Shown: piece after piece, positions 16,256 to 23,897 of the stretch
How positions within the stretch are numbered: position 1 is the first letter of the stretch
How the letters are laid out: every line of letters starts with the position of its first letter
NCBI GenBank assembly: GCA_035275845.1
Contig: DATEMD010000128.1
Coordinates: forward strand, 1-29,161
Reading direction: 5' to 3'
Length of the DNA stretch: 29,161 nt
From: REEB95 sp035275845
GTDB taxonomy: Bacteria; Pseudomonadota; Alphaproteobacteria; ATCC43930; CGMCC-115725
Notes under the pieces: model-generated
What the model was told of the DNA's origin: nothing
The model's database searches: none
What the model saw: the letters and a program-made list of their open reading frames with translations, nothing else
Position numbers and translations under genes: made by a program

Positions 16256-17608
16256 ATGCGTGAAACCGGAAGCAATCGTCCGGATGTTGGCGCTAACGTT
16301 CACGAGGGCCTGAAGGTCCTTCATCTCAGTACGTTCGATGGCGACGATGGTGCGGCGCGCGGGTCGCTGTGGCTGCACCGCGCGCTGCAGACGCGCGGTT
16401 GCAATTCGCGAATGGTCGTCGGCTGCAAGCGCGGCAGCGATCCGACCGTATCGCCGTTGCCCGGATCGCTCGCCCGGCTCTGGGCCGTGGCGCGGATGAA
16501 ACTCGATGCTTTGCCATTGAACCGGTATCGCGGGCACGGGCCGATGGCGTCGTTCTGGACCGTCGGCTGGCTCCCCAGCCGATTGGGTGCGCTTGCCAAA
16601 CAGTTCGCGCCCGACGTCGTCCATCTGCATTGGGTTGGCGCCGGTTTTCTTCCGGTCCGGGCGTTGAAGCAATTCAACTGTCCGGTGGTGTGGACGCTAC
16701 GCGACATGTGGCCGTTTACCGGCGGCTGCCATTATACCGGCGGCTGCACCCGCTATCAGCACGCGTGCGGCGCTTGCCCGCAGCTCCATTCCAATGAGGA
16801 CGACGATCTCAGCCGATCGATCTGGCGCGGCAAGCACAGGCACTGGTCCGATGCCGATTTATGGCTTGTGCCGATCAGCGGCTGGCTCGCCGATTGTGCG
16901 CGCGACAGCGCCTTGCTTCGTCACTATCCGATCGAAGTGATCCCGAACGGTGTCGATCTCGGCCGTTTCCGGCCGGTCGACAAGCTTAAGGCGCGGCAAT
17001 ATTGCGGCCTCCCGCCCGACCGCCCGATCATCATTTACGGCGCGATGCGCGCGACCCATGATCCGCGTAAGGGGTTTCGCGAGCTGCTCGCGGCTTTAGA
17101 AAAGTTCCGCCGCACGCCGGGACGGTCCGACGTCATGCTCGTGGTTTTCGGCGATCTCAAACGCGGCGACCTGCCCGAGCTCGGCATCGAATCGCGTTAT
17201 CTCGGTTACATCGACGACGATGTCCGTCTGGCGCGGCTCTATGCCAGCGCCGACATTGCCGTCATGCCGTCGCTCCAAGAGGCATTCGGCAAGACCGTGG
17301 TCGAGGCGATGGCGTGCGGCACGCCGGTGGTCGCCTTCGACACCGGTGGGCCACGCGATATCGTCGATCATTGCGTCGACGGCTATCTGGCCCAGCCGTT
17401 CAGTGCCGACGATCTTGCCCACGGCATCGCTTGGTGCCTCGACGAGGTCCGACATGGCGCGCCGCTCGGGTTGCGGGCGCGGGCCAAAGCGGAAGCGAAG
17501 TTCGATATCGACACGATTGCCGCCCGTTACCATGCACTTTATCGGACCGCCATCGCCGCACGGAGCACCCGTACTGCAATCGCAGCGCCGCGACTGGCCA
17601 GCGCCTGA
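16256..17608 (+). CDS. WcaC-like GT4 glycosyltransferase
   Basis: A 450-residue GT4 enzyme. The N-terminal domain has LKVLHLSTFDGDDGAARGSLWLHRALQ, then VVHLHWVGAGFLPVRAL and the very characteristic WTLRDMWPFTGGCHYTGGC...YQHACGACPQL stretch shared with WcaC-type and related EPS transferases. It contains a conserved Cys set of possible structural role. The donor domain shows IEVIPNGVDLGRFRPV, IIYGAMRATHDPRKGF and EAFGKTVVEAMACGTPVVAFDTGG (EX7E signature, about residues 342-361). The ATG at 16256 is chosen over a TTG two codons upstream; no strong Shine-Dalgarno is visible for either. The gene converges on the methyltransferase gene, whose stop is 17 bases away. Confidence 0.9.
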   Translation: MRETGSNRPDVGANVHEGLKVLHLSTFDGDDGAARGSLWLHRALQTRGCNSRMVVGCKRGSDPTVSPLPGSLARLWAVARMKLDALPLNRYRGHGPMASFWTVGWLPSRLGALAKQFAPDVVHLHWVGAGFLPVRALKQFNCPVVWTLRDMWPFTGGCHYTGGCTRYQHACGACPQLHSNEDDDLSRSIWRGKHRHWSDADLWLVPISGWLADCARDSALLRHYPIEVIPNGVDLGRFRPVDKLKARQYCGLPPDRPIIIYGAMRATHDPRKGFRELLAALEKFRRTPGRSDVMLVVFGDLKRGDLPELGIESRYLGYIDDDVRLARLYASADIAVMPSLQEAFGKTVVEAMACGTPVVAFDTGGPRDIVDHCVDGYLAQPFSADDLAHGIAWCLDEVRHGAPLGLRARAKAEAKFDIDTIAARYHALYRTAIAARSTRTAIAAPRLASA

Positions 17609-17625
17609 CGCCGGCGTTCAGCGTT

Positions 17626-18540
17626 TCAGGATTTGCGCAGGATGGCGAGAATGTTGTTTCCGGGCTCGCGCGTCTGCTCGTACGCGAAACCCATCAGCGC
17701 ACTCGCGATCCGTCGCGCCGCACGATAGAGGAAAGCGCCGCGCGTCGCGTCGGTCACGGTGTCGTTGAGTTCGAAATAGCGCTTCTCGACATGGATTTTC
17801 TCGACCGCCAATCCGTAACGTTGTGCCAGGCGCTCGTAAACCGGCGCTGAGAAATGGCCGATATGATGCGGCGGAAGATCGAACGCGTCTTCGCGCCGTA
17901 CCAGCATCGCCGAGGCATGGTTGGGCGTTGCCAGGGCCAGAATTCCGCCGGGCCGCAGGCATTTGATGCAGGCTGCGAGGAATGTGTCGGGCGCCACAAC
18001 GTGCTCGAGAACCTGGAAGCTGCAAACCAGGTTGAAGCGCTCCGGTGCGGCTGCGGCGGTCTGTTCGATCGCGGACTCGATGATCGGAAACCGCGTCACC
18101 TTGTCGTCGATCGCTGCACGGTTGAACTCGAGACCGATCGCGTCCGCGATCCGGCCTTCGAGGCTGCGTAGAAAGAATCCGCGGCCGCATCCGATTTCGA
18201 GCACGCGGTCGGACGGTGTCGCTAGTCGCCGGACGAACGGATATTCCCAGCGTTCGGCGTGATAGTAGTCGGGCCATTGTTGCGCCAGATAGCGGTAGAA
18301 CCGTTCGTCGCCGGCGATCGCCGCGGGACGCCAGAACCGGTAGCCGGTTGCGCGACATTCGAAGAGCTGGATTTCACGCAAGCTGCCGAACCACGGTGCG
18401 ACGTCGGCGCCACACTTGCGGCGATAGGCGGCAACGACGTCAGCGACCGGGAGGGACAGCACGAAATCGGCCGGTCCGAAGGGGCCGTCCGTCGTTGTCG
18501 CCATATCCACAGGCGGCTTTGCCGCCGCAGCCACGCTCAT
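17626..18540 (-). CDS. Class I SAM-dependent methyltransferase
   Basis: A 304-residue protein with a class I methyltransferase core. Motif I is VLEIGCGRGFFLRSL (about residues 112-126), the acidic end of strand 2 is IGLEFN, and motif IV/V is FNLVCSFQVLEHV, followed by LRPGGILALATPN. The N-terminal 100 residues contain the FYRYLAQQWPDYYHAERWEYPF pattern common in methyltransferases of O-antigen and EPS clusters. Its ATG overlaps the stop of the upstream glycosyltransferase as ATGA, so translation is coupled. It probably methylates a sugar of the repeat unit (or an aglycone/terminal residue); the target cannot be inferred from sequence alone. It is the last gene of the leftward run starting at 21354. 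Confidence 0.87.
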   Translation of the reverse strand: MSVAAAAKPPVDMATTTDGPFGPADFVLSLPVADVVAAYRRKCGADVAPWFGSLREIQLFECRATGYRFWRPAAIAGDERFYRYLAQQWPDYYHAERWEYPFVRRLATPSDRVLEIGCGRGFFLRSLEGRIADAIGLEFNRAAIDDKVTRFPIIESAIEQTAAAAPERFNLVCSFQVLEHVVAPDTFLAACIKCLRPGGILALATPNHASAMLVRREDAFDLPPHHIGHFSAPVYERLAQRYGLAVEKIHVEKRYFELNDTVTDATRGAFLYRAARRIASALMGFAYEQTREPGNNILAILRKS

Positions 18541-19808
18541 AGCAGCGACCGGTAATGCTCTTGTAAGCGGCGATTCAGAGATTGTACGTCGAATTCCGCC
18601 GCCACTTTCGCGCGTCCGGCGGCGCTGAACCGGGCGCAGAGGGCCGGGTCGCGCGCCAGGGCGTGTAATCCATCGGTCAATCCGCTGACGTCGCGCTCGT
18701 CCGCCAGGACGCCCGAAACGCCGTGTTCGACGATCTCGTCGACACCGGCGTGGCGTGTCGCCACCACGGCCAAGCCTGTCGCCATCGCTTCCTTGAGGAC
18801 GACTGGCGAGCCCTCTTGGTCGCCGTTGGCGCCGGTGATGCTGGGAAACAGCAACGCATCCATCTCATCCATCAAGGCGATGATCTCGTCCTGCGTCTTC
18901 CAGCCGCAAAAGGTGACCCGATTGGCAATGCCGAGCTCGCGCGCCAGCGATTCGAGTGACGCGCGCAACGGACCGTCGCCAACGATGACATAGCGGATCG
19001 GCGCGCCGGCTGCGGTCGCCTGCGCCACCGCGCGCAGCCCATAGGCGACGCCCTTTTTGTCGACCAGACGGGCGATCGTCAGCACCGTAAGCGGCCGCGC
19101 AGGGTCGGGGTGCCGTTGCCGGAATGGAAATCGCGTCAGGTCCACGCCCAAATGGTGAACCCGGATACGGTCCGGGTCGCAGCCGTGGCGGATGAGCCGC
19201 CGGCGGAAATGTGCCGAGACCGGCAGGAACAGGTCGCCAGTGCGGAACAGATGACGAAAGAAGTCGGGCTCCTGATCAAGACGGGCGCTGGCGTCGACGC
19301 CGTGGAAGTTGACGACCAGCCGGCCGCGGATCGCGCCGATTTCGCGCAGGAACGCGGCGGTGCGCCCGGTCAGGCCGAAATGGCAATGGATGATGTCGAA
19401 GGGCGGAAGATCGAGCAGACGATCCGTCCAATGCAACAGCGACAAGGACCGGGCTTCCTCTTGGTAACGCGGGTCGAGCGCACGCAGCGCCGGTCGCGCG
19501 AGACGGCGGCGGAGCAGGATTTTCGAGGCGCCGAGAACCCGCGCGACGCGATTGGTCGGCATCGCTCGATAATGCAACCGCTCGGCGAGCCGATAGCGCT
19601 GGAAATCGGCATGCACCGATGGGTCGCCGGCGCGCGGTACGTTGGCGAAAATCGTCACGTCGTTGCTGGCGTCGAGCAGGCCGGTGATGTGGCTGAGGAC
19701 GAAGGTCTCGCTGAGTGCCGGAAACTCGTTCGCGAAGACCGCCACCCGCAGCGGCCGCTCCGCTAGGCCAGACACGATCGTCGTGGCCGGTTCGCGTACG
19801 TCAAGCAT
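18537..19808 (-). CDS. WcaL-like GT4 glycosyltransferase
   Basis: A 423-residue GT4 glycosyltransferase. The N-terminal domain shows VAVFANEFPALSETFVLSHITGLLD, the signature of WcaL/AmsK-type colanic-acid and amylovoran transferases. It is followed by IIHCHFGLTGRTAAFLREIG and NFHGVDAS. The donor domain has LTVLTIARLVDKKGVAYGLRAVAQ, YVIVGDGPLR and DQEGSPVVLKEAMATGLAVVATRHAGVDEIV (EX7E at about residues 328-336). Its ATG overlaps the stop of the upstream flippase gene by 8 bases (ATGCTTGA), and its stop overlaps the next start (ATGA), giving a tightly coupled three-gene unit of flippase, glycosyltransferase and methyltransferase. Confidence 0.92.
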   Translation of the reverse strand: MLDVREPATTIVSGLAERPLRVAVFANEFPALSETFVLSHITGLLDASNDVTIFANVPRAGDPSVHADFQRYRLAERLHYRAMPTNRVARVLGASKILLRRRLARPALRALDPRYQEEARSLSLLHWTDRLLDLPPFDIIHCHFGLTGRTAAFLREIGAIRGRLVVNFHGVDASARLDQEPDFFRHLFRTGDLFLPVSAHFRRRLIRHGCDPDRIRVHHLGVDLTRFPFRQRHPDPARPLTVLTIARLVDKKGVAYGLRAVAQATAAGAPIRYVIVGDGPLRASLESLARELGIANRVTFCGWKTQDEIIALMDEMDALLFPSITGANGDQEGSPVVLKEAMATGLAVVATRHAGVDEIVEHGVSGVLADERDVSGLTDGLHALARDPALCARFSAAGRAKVAAEFDVQSLNRRLQEHYRSLL

Positions 19809-21354
19809 TGGCGCGGCGGCGAATTAGGAATTGCGGCAGCATGGCGAATTCCACCAAGGCCTTTCGGCTTTGCGGCACGACGGCAAAGCAAACCAGCGCG
19901 ACCAGGGCGGCGATCGCCACGGCAAGCGCTAGCGCCATCGCGGTCGTCACGCCATCGAGAATGCCGGCGCGCCGCACCAGGACGAGCGCCGCAACGATCG
20001 CGATCGATGCGCCGGCCGACGGCAGCATGCTGCGCACCAAGTCGCCCAGCGAGACGGGTCCGCGGCGTCCCACGGCCCAGAACAGCAAGGGTATGCGGAT
20101 CGCGATGCCGCCGGCGGCGAGACAGGCGGCGACGCCGACCGGTCCGAACGGCAGGCCGCCGACGATGAAGATCGCGTTGAGCGCCGAGCCGACCAGACCC
20201 CAACGGAACATTTCCGCTGTCCGATCCTGCGTCATGAACAGCCAGCTACAGGTGTAGCCGATCGGCTGGTAAAGGGCGGCGACGCCGAGCCAGGCGACGA
20301 TCGGCGTGGCGGCCAGCCAGTTCGGGCCGAACAGGACGCGCACCACGAGGCCCGGAACCGCGATGAGCAAGGCGGCGCACGGCATGGTCACCATGTTCAG
20401 CTTTTCGGCGGTGCCGAGATAGGCGCGGCGATAGAGCGCTGGCTGGTCCGCCAATCGACTCAACGTGGGCATGGCCACTGAGAACAGCGGTGCGTTGAGG
20501 TTGTTGATCGGGAGGAGGAGGATCTTGTAGGCGCGCTCGTAAAGGCCGAGCGGCGTCGAGCCCCAATACCAACCGATCAGCACCTGGTCGAGGTTGCGGA
20601 CGAAGGTGCTGACGAGGTTCGAGCCCGTGACATGGCCGCCGAAGCGCAGCAAGTCGCGCACGCGCTGGAATCCCGCGGGGCGGCCGGGTCGCCATGAACA
20701 GAACAGCCAGGCGCCGACCACAAGGCACAGCGCCCAGACGAGCCGCTGCGCCACCAGCGCCCAATAATCGGCGCCGGCAAAAGCGGCGATGACGGCGACC
20801 GCCATGCCGACAATCTCCGACCACATCAGGATCATCGCCAGGGCGGTGAAGCGCATTTGGCGCCGCAGCACCGCCAGATGTTGGGTCGACAGGCCGCTGA
20901 GTACGAAGCCCACCGCCAACCAGAGAGTGACGCCGACCAGGGCGGGTTCGCCGTAAAACCACGCCAGCACCGGCGCGAGCGGAATCATCAGCAAGCCCGC
21001 GACGACGCCGAGGCCCGCGTTCACCCAGAACAGGGCGCTGGTATCCGCGTGGGTGATATGCGGGCGCTGGACGGTCGCGGCCGAGAGGCCGAAATCCTTG
21101 AACAGTTCGAGAAACGCGATGACGACGGCGACCATCGCGACGAGACCGAACGCCTCGGGCCGCAGTAGCCGCGCCAGCACGACCGTTACGCCGAATTGCG
21201 CCACGACTTTGGCGAGCTGCGCACCGACGACGATGACGCCGCCGCGAACCGAACGGCCGGTCATATCGTGCTGCAAATGATCGGTGCGCAACGGCGCGTC
21301 GGGATCGGGGCGCGACGGCGCTGCGGCAACGGGTTGATGGGACCGGTCGTCCAC
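19801..21354 (-). CDS. Wzx-type polysaccharide flippase, copy 2 (MOP/PST family)
   Basis: A 517-residue multi-spanning exporter, clearly paralogous to the flippase at 9734-11293. Both share GRSVRGG near the N-terminus, FGL(I/V)AMVA, GLSAAT, RRQMRF, YWALVAQRLV, DQ(I/V)LIGW.WG, GLYERA.K.LL.PINNL and PTLSR. The GTG at 21354 is chosen because GGAG lies 10 bases upstream; this start places TDHL at the same residue number as in copy 1. More upstream codons give a low-complexity Arg-rich extension. It heads a coupled unit with a WcaL-like glycosyltransferase and a methyltransferase. It may flip a different glycan from copy 1, or the two may be redundant. Confidence 0.91.
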   Translation of the reverse strand: MDDRSHQPVAAAPSRPDPDAPLRTDHLQHDMTGRSVRGGVIVVGAQLAKVVAQFGVTVVLARLLRPEAFGLVAMVAVVIAFLELFKDFGLSAATVQRPHITHADTSALFWVNAGLGVVAGLLMIPLAPVLAWFYGEPALVGVTLWLAVGFVLSGLSTQHLAVLRRQMRFTALAMILMWSEIVGMAVAVIAAFAGADYWALVAQRLVWALCLVVGAWLFCSWRPGRPAGFQRVRDLLRFGGHVTGSNLVSTFVRNLDQVLIGWYWGSTPLGLYERAYKILLLPINNLNAPLFSVAMPTLSRLADQPALYRRAYLGTAEKLNMVTMPCAALLIAVPGLVVRVLFGPNWLAATPIVAWLGVAALYQPIGYTCSWLFMTQDRTAEMFRWGLVGSALNAIFIVGGLPFGPVGVAACLAAGGIAIRIPLLFWAVGRRGPVSLGDLVRSMLPSAGASIAIVAALVLVRRAGILDGVTTAMALALAVAIAALVALVCFAVVPQSRKALVEFAMLPQFLIRRRANA

Positions 21355-21428
21355 TGACTGCCGACTCCTTCCACGTCGTCCGCGGCGCACACAAACAACC
21401 CGTGCGCCGGGCCGCTGACTCGGCACCG

Positions 21429-21467
21429 GATCACTGAACCGGTCCGTCGCTCGTGCGGCGAGTGATC
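21429..21467. repeat. Inverted repeat GATCACT/AGTGATC in a divergent promoter region
   Basis: GATCACT at 21429-21435 is mirrored by AGTGATC at 21461-21467, a perfect 7-bp inverted repeat whose half-sites are 32 bp apart (about three helical turns). It lies in the 194-bp gap between the leftward flippase operon and the rightward FkbM methyltransferase gene, a plausible place for an operator that controls both. No regulator is identified. Confidence 0.35.
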
Positions 21468-21482
21468 AATCTGTGTCGGTCG

Positions 21483-21510
21483 GGCTGCCACCTAACGGCC
21501 ACTGGCAGCC
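21483..21510. repeat. Inverted repeat GGCTGCCA/TGGCAGCC
   Basis: A perfect 8-bp inverted repeat with a 12-base spacer, 39 bases before the FkbM methyltransferase start. In RNA it could form a stem-loop in the 5' leader; in DNA it could be an operator. There is no U-tract, so a terminator reading is not supported. Confidence 0.35.
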
Positions 21511-21548
21511 GGCGTTCACGGCTGCTCTAGTGCGACGCCCTCCTTCGG

Positions 21549-22397
21549 ATGTGTTCCATGCAGGCCGTCTCTGCGCAGAACGAATTCTTGCGCCGGGCTA
21601 AAGCCGCCGCGCGCGACTTTTGCCCCAAGTCGCTGCTGCTCTGGCGCGAAGCACGCTATTTCGGGAAATACGGCGAACGCGAGCTGCGTCTCGTACGTCA
21701 CCTCTGCCACCGCGAGCGCGACGCCATCGACGTCGGCGCGCATGAGGGCAGCTACGTGCACTTCATGAAACGGCACGCGCGGCGGGTCTATGCCTTCGAA
21801 GCGGTTCCGTCACTTGCCGAGGCGCTGGCGTGGAAATTCGCGCCGCGTGTCGTCGTGCGCAACATCGCCTTATCGCGCGAATCCGGCACGGCGATTCTCC
21901 GCGTTCCGTTGATCGACGGCGCACCGCTAACCGGCCTCGCCAGTCTGAACGATCGCGCTGCGGCCGCGACCTTTGCGGAAATCGCCGTGCAGACACGGCC
22001 ACTCGACGAGGTTTTCGCCGGCGATGCCGGCTTCATCAAGATCGACGTCGAAGGACACGAGGAAGCGGTTCTCGACGGCGCGGCGAAGACGGTTGCCCGC
22101 TGTCGGCCGCGCCTTTTGATCGAGATCGAGGAGGATCGCGTGCCTGGTGCGCCGGCGCGTATCCACGCCTTCCTCCGCCGTTTCAACTATCGCGGCTACT
22201 TCGTTTGCGGCCGCACGCTCGCGGCCTTCGAGACGTTCGACGCCGCGACGATGCAACGGCCGGCGGACATCACCGGCTTTCAGGCCGGCACGCCGCGCAC
22301 GTCGTTCGACCGCTATTGCAACAATTTCCTCTTCGTCGCCGACGAGGAGGCGCAGCCGCTGTCCGCGCGGATCGCCGCGGCGCTACAGCGGATTTGA
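21549..22397 (+). CDS. FkbM family methyltransferase
   Basis: A 282-residue SAM-dependent methyltransferase of the FkbM family, whose members O-methylate sugars and other small substrates in polysaccharide and natural-product pathways. Motif I reads AIDVGAHEGSYVHFM (about residues 58-72), followed by VYAFEAVPSLAEAL. The family-defining FIKIDVEGHEEAVLDGA is at about 162-178, and CRPRLLIEIEE follows. ATG 21549 is used; a second ATG three codons later (21558) is possible, and neither has a clear Shine-Dalgarno. It stands alone on the plus strand between the leftward flippase operon and the leftward surface-protein genes, converging on the outer-membrane barrel gene with a 16-base gap. Confidence 0.92.
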   Translation: MCSMQAVSAQNEFLRRAKAAARDFCPKSLLLWREARYFGKYGERELRLVRHLCHRERDAIDVGAHEGSYVHFMKRHARRVYAFEAVPSLAEALAWKFAPRVVVRNIALSRESGTAILRVPLIDGAPLTGLASLNDRAAAATFAEIAVQTRPLDEVFAGDAGFIKIDVEGHEEAVLDGAAKTVARCRPRLLIEIEEDRVPGAPARIHAFLRRFNYRGYFVCGRTLAAFETFDAATMQRPADITGFQAGTPRTSFDRYCNNFLFVADEEAQPLSARIAAALQRI

Positions 22398-22413
22398 GCT
22401 GGAACGCCCGACG

Positions 22414-23706
22414 TCAGTATTGCAGCCGCACCTTGGCGCCGACCAGCGCCCGATTGTAGGAGACGCCGGAGACGTTCGACGTGCGCGACTGGTACGACAC
22501 GTCGAGGCCGGCGCGCCACATGCGGTTGAGCAGGTAAGTCAGGCCGAGATCGCCTTCGGCGATATTGTCGGTGCGCGACGTGCCCCGGAAGTCTTCCGAC
22601 GTCAGGCTGGCTCCGCCGGAGAGCAGGATATTGCGCAGGATCTCCTGCTCGACCGATATGCCGGCCTGGGTCTCGAGAAACGAGGTGACGGTCGCTGAGG
22701 CCGTCGTGCCGAAGAAGTCGACCTCCTGGACGGTGCGCGAGACTTTGGCGCGGACGGATGTCGCCTGGGTGACGTTCCACAACAGGTTGCCGCCGAAGCC
22801 CGGGCTGTGGATCGAACTGATCCGCGAATCGTCGTAGTTCTGCTGGATGTAGCCGACGAACGCTTCGCCGGTGATCAGCGGGGTGATCTGGAACGCCGTG
22901 CCGACGTCGGTTTCGAAGCCATGCGACGAGCGCTTGATCCCGGAGCTGTCGAACGTCGATTGATAAATCCGGCTATTGGCCTGGGCGGCGACGAAGGCGT
23001 GGTATCCCGGGATGATCTCGTAGCTGACGCGCGGGCCGCCATGGACCTCGAGGCGATTGCGGTCGGTTTCGTGCAACGCCGCGCCCGAGCTGGTGAGTGT
23101 ATTGTCGTAGGTGAAGTAATCGACACCGGCGTTCGCTTGCAGACCGAGGACACCGCGCTCACGGTCGAATTTGAGCAAGCCGCTGGCTTCCTGATATTCG
23201 GTCGGATGCAGCTGAGTCGGAACCGAGCTCGGCGACGTGCGATCCTCGTGGGCGTTCTGGAAGCCCACCGCGCCGCTCAGATATTCGCCATGCAGAATGT
23301 CGAGCCGGCCGTTGCTGACCAAGCTGTAATTGGTCTGGTTCTCGCCGACCTGGCTGGCATAGCGGCGGACCTCACCGTTGGCGAGGAAGTTGAGTGCGCT
23401 GCTGCCCCAGTTGGACAACAGCGACGCCGCCGGTCGCAGCGATGTGTAGAAGTCGCTTTTTTCATGGGATTGGCTGGCGAAGATGTTGGAGTTCCAGAAC
23501 TCCTCGACCTCGGCGCTGGGATAGAAGAAGAAATCGCCGAGGCGCAAGCCGACCGGGTCATAGTCGGGCCGCGGATGCTGCAGAACGCTTTGACGCTCCG
23601 GCACCGTGGCTTCCGGCGCTTCGAGGCCGATGATCTGCGCGATAGCGGCGTGACCCGAGGCGGTGAGTGCGACACTCGCCACGAGGGCGATCCCCCACTT
23701 GTGCAT
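22414..23706 (-). CDS. Outer-membrane beta-barrel protein (BBP2-like putative porin)
   Basis: A 430-residue predicted outer-membrane protein. It begins with a signal peptide (MHKWGIALVASVALTASGHA, with AIAQ near the cleavage site). It continues as alternating hydrophobic/polar beta-strands with aromatic girdles (for example RLEVHGGPRVSYEIIPGYHAFVAAQANSRIY) and ends in VRLQY, the C-terminal aromatic typical of BAM substrates. It resembles beta-barrel porin 2 family proteins found near EPS loci. The ATG at 23706 is supported by AAGGGG about 8 bases upstream and by the signal peptide; longer in-frame starts run into the neighbouring gene in another frame. A TGTGAC box lies at 23727-23732. It could be the outer-membrane conduit or an accessory of the EPS or of the adhesin-like protein upstream; this is inference. 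Confidence 0.82.
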   Translation of the reverse strand: MHKWGIALVASVALTASGHAAIAQIIGLEAPEATVPERQSVLQHPRPDYDPVGLRLGDFFFYPSAEVEEFWNSNIFASQSHEKSDFYTSLRPAASLLSNWGSSALNFLANGEVRRYASQVGENQTNYSLVSNGRLDILHGEYLSGAVGFQNAHEDRTSPSSVPTQLHPTEYQEASGLLKFDRERGVLGLQANAGVDYFTYDNTLTSSGAALHETDRNRLEVHGGPRVSYEIIPGYHAFVAAQANSRIYQSTFDSSGIKRSSHGFETDVGTAFQITPLITGEAFVGYIQQNYDDSRISSIHSPGFGGNLLWNVTQATSVRAKVSRTVQEVDFFGTTASATVTSFLETQAGISVEQEILRNILLSGGASLTSEDFRGTSRTDNIAEGDLGLTYLLNRMWRAGLDVSYQSRTSNVSGVSYNRALVGAKVRLQY

Positions 23707-23897
23707 GCGCAGAATCCCCTTGCTTTTGTGACGGTTCAAAGCCGACGCGGAGACGGATTGTAATAAAGCAGGCACGGCTTTGGATAGAGCCGGATAGGCG
23801 CACAAAGAGCCAATTCCCGGCCGCTGTTGCAAATTTGCCGCCGAATTGGCCACAAATTTGCCCCAGTGGCAGCCTGCCATGCCGGTGTTACGGCGCG
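23707..23897. promoter_or_regulatory. Upstream region of the barrel gene with a CAAATTTGCC direct repeat
   Basis: This 191-bp gap is flanked on the right by the end of the adhesin-like gene. It contains CAAATTTGCC twice (23830-23839 and 23853-23862, starts 23 bp apart) and an inverted pair CCAATTC (23810-23816)/GAATTGG (23843-23849). A small stem-loop TGGCA-GCC-TGCCA lies at 23867-23879, and a TGTGAC box at 23727-23732. The gap is locally AT-richer than its surroundings, consistent with a separate promoter for the barrel gene. Confidence 0.4.

Noticed and set aside
17605..17621. Palindromic CTGACGCCGGCGTTCAG between convergent stops as a bidirectional terminator
   Set aside because: The core ACGCCGGCGT has no loop and there are no flanking T-tracts; likely a GC-rich coincidence.
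23867..23879. Rho-independent terminator after the adhesin-like gene
   Set aside because: The stem is only 5 bp and there is no T-tract after it in the transcribed direction.
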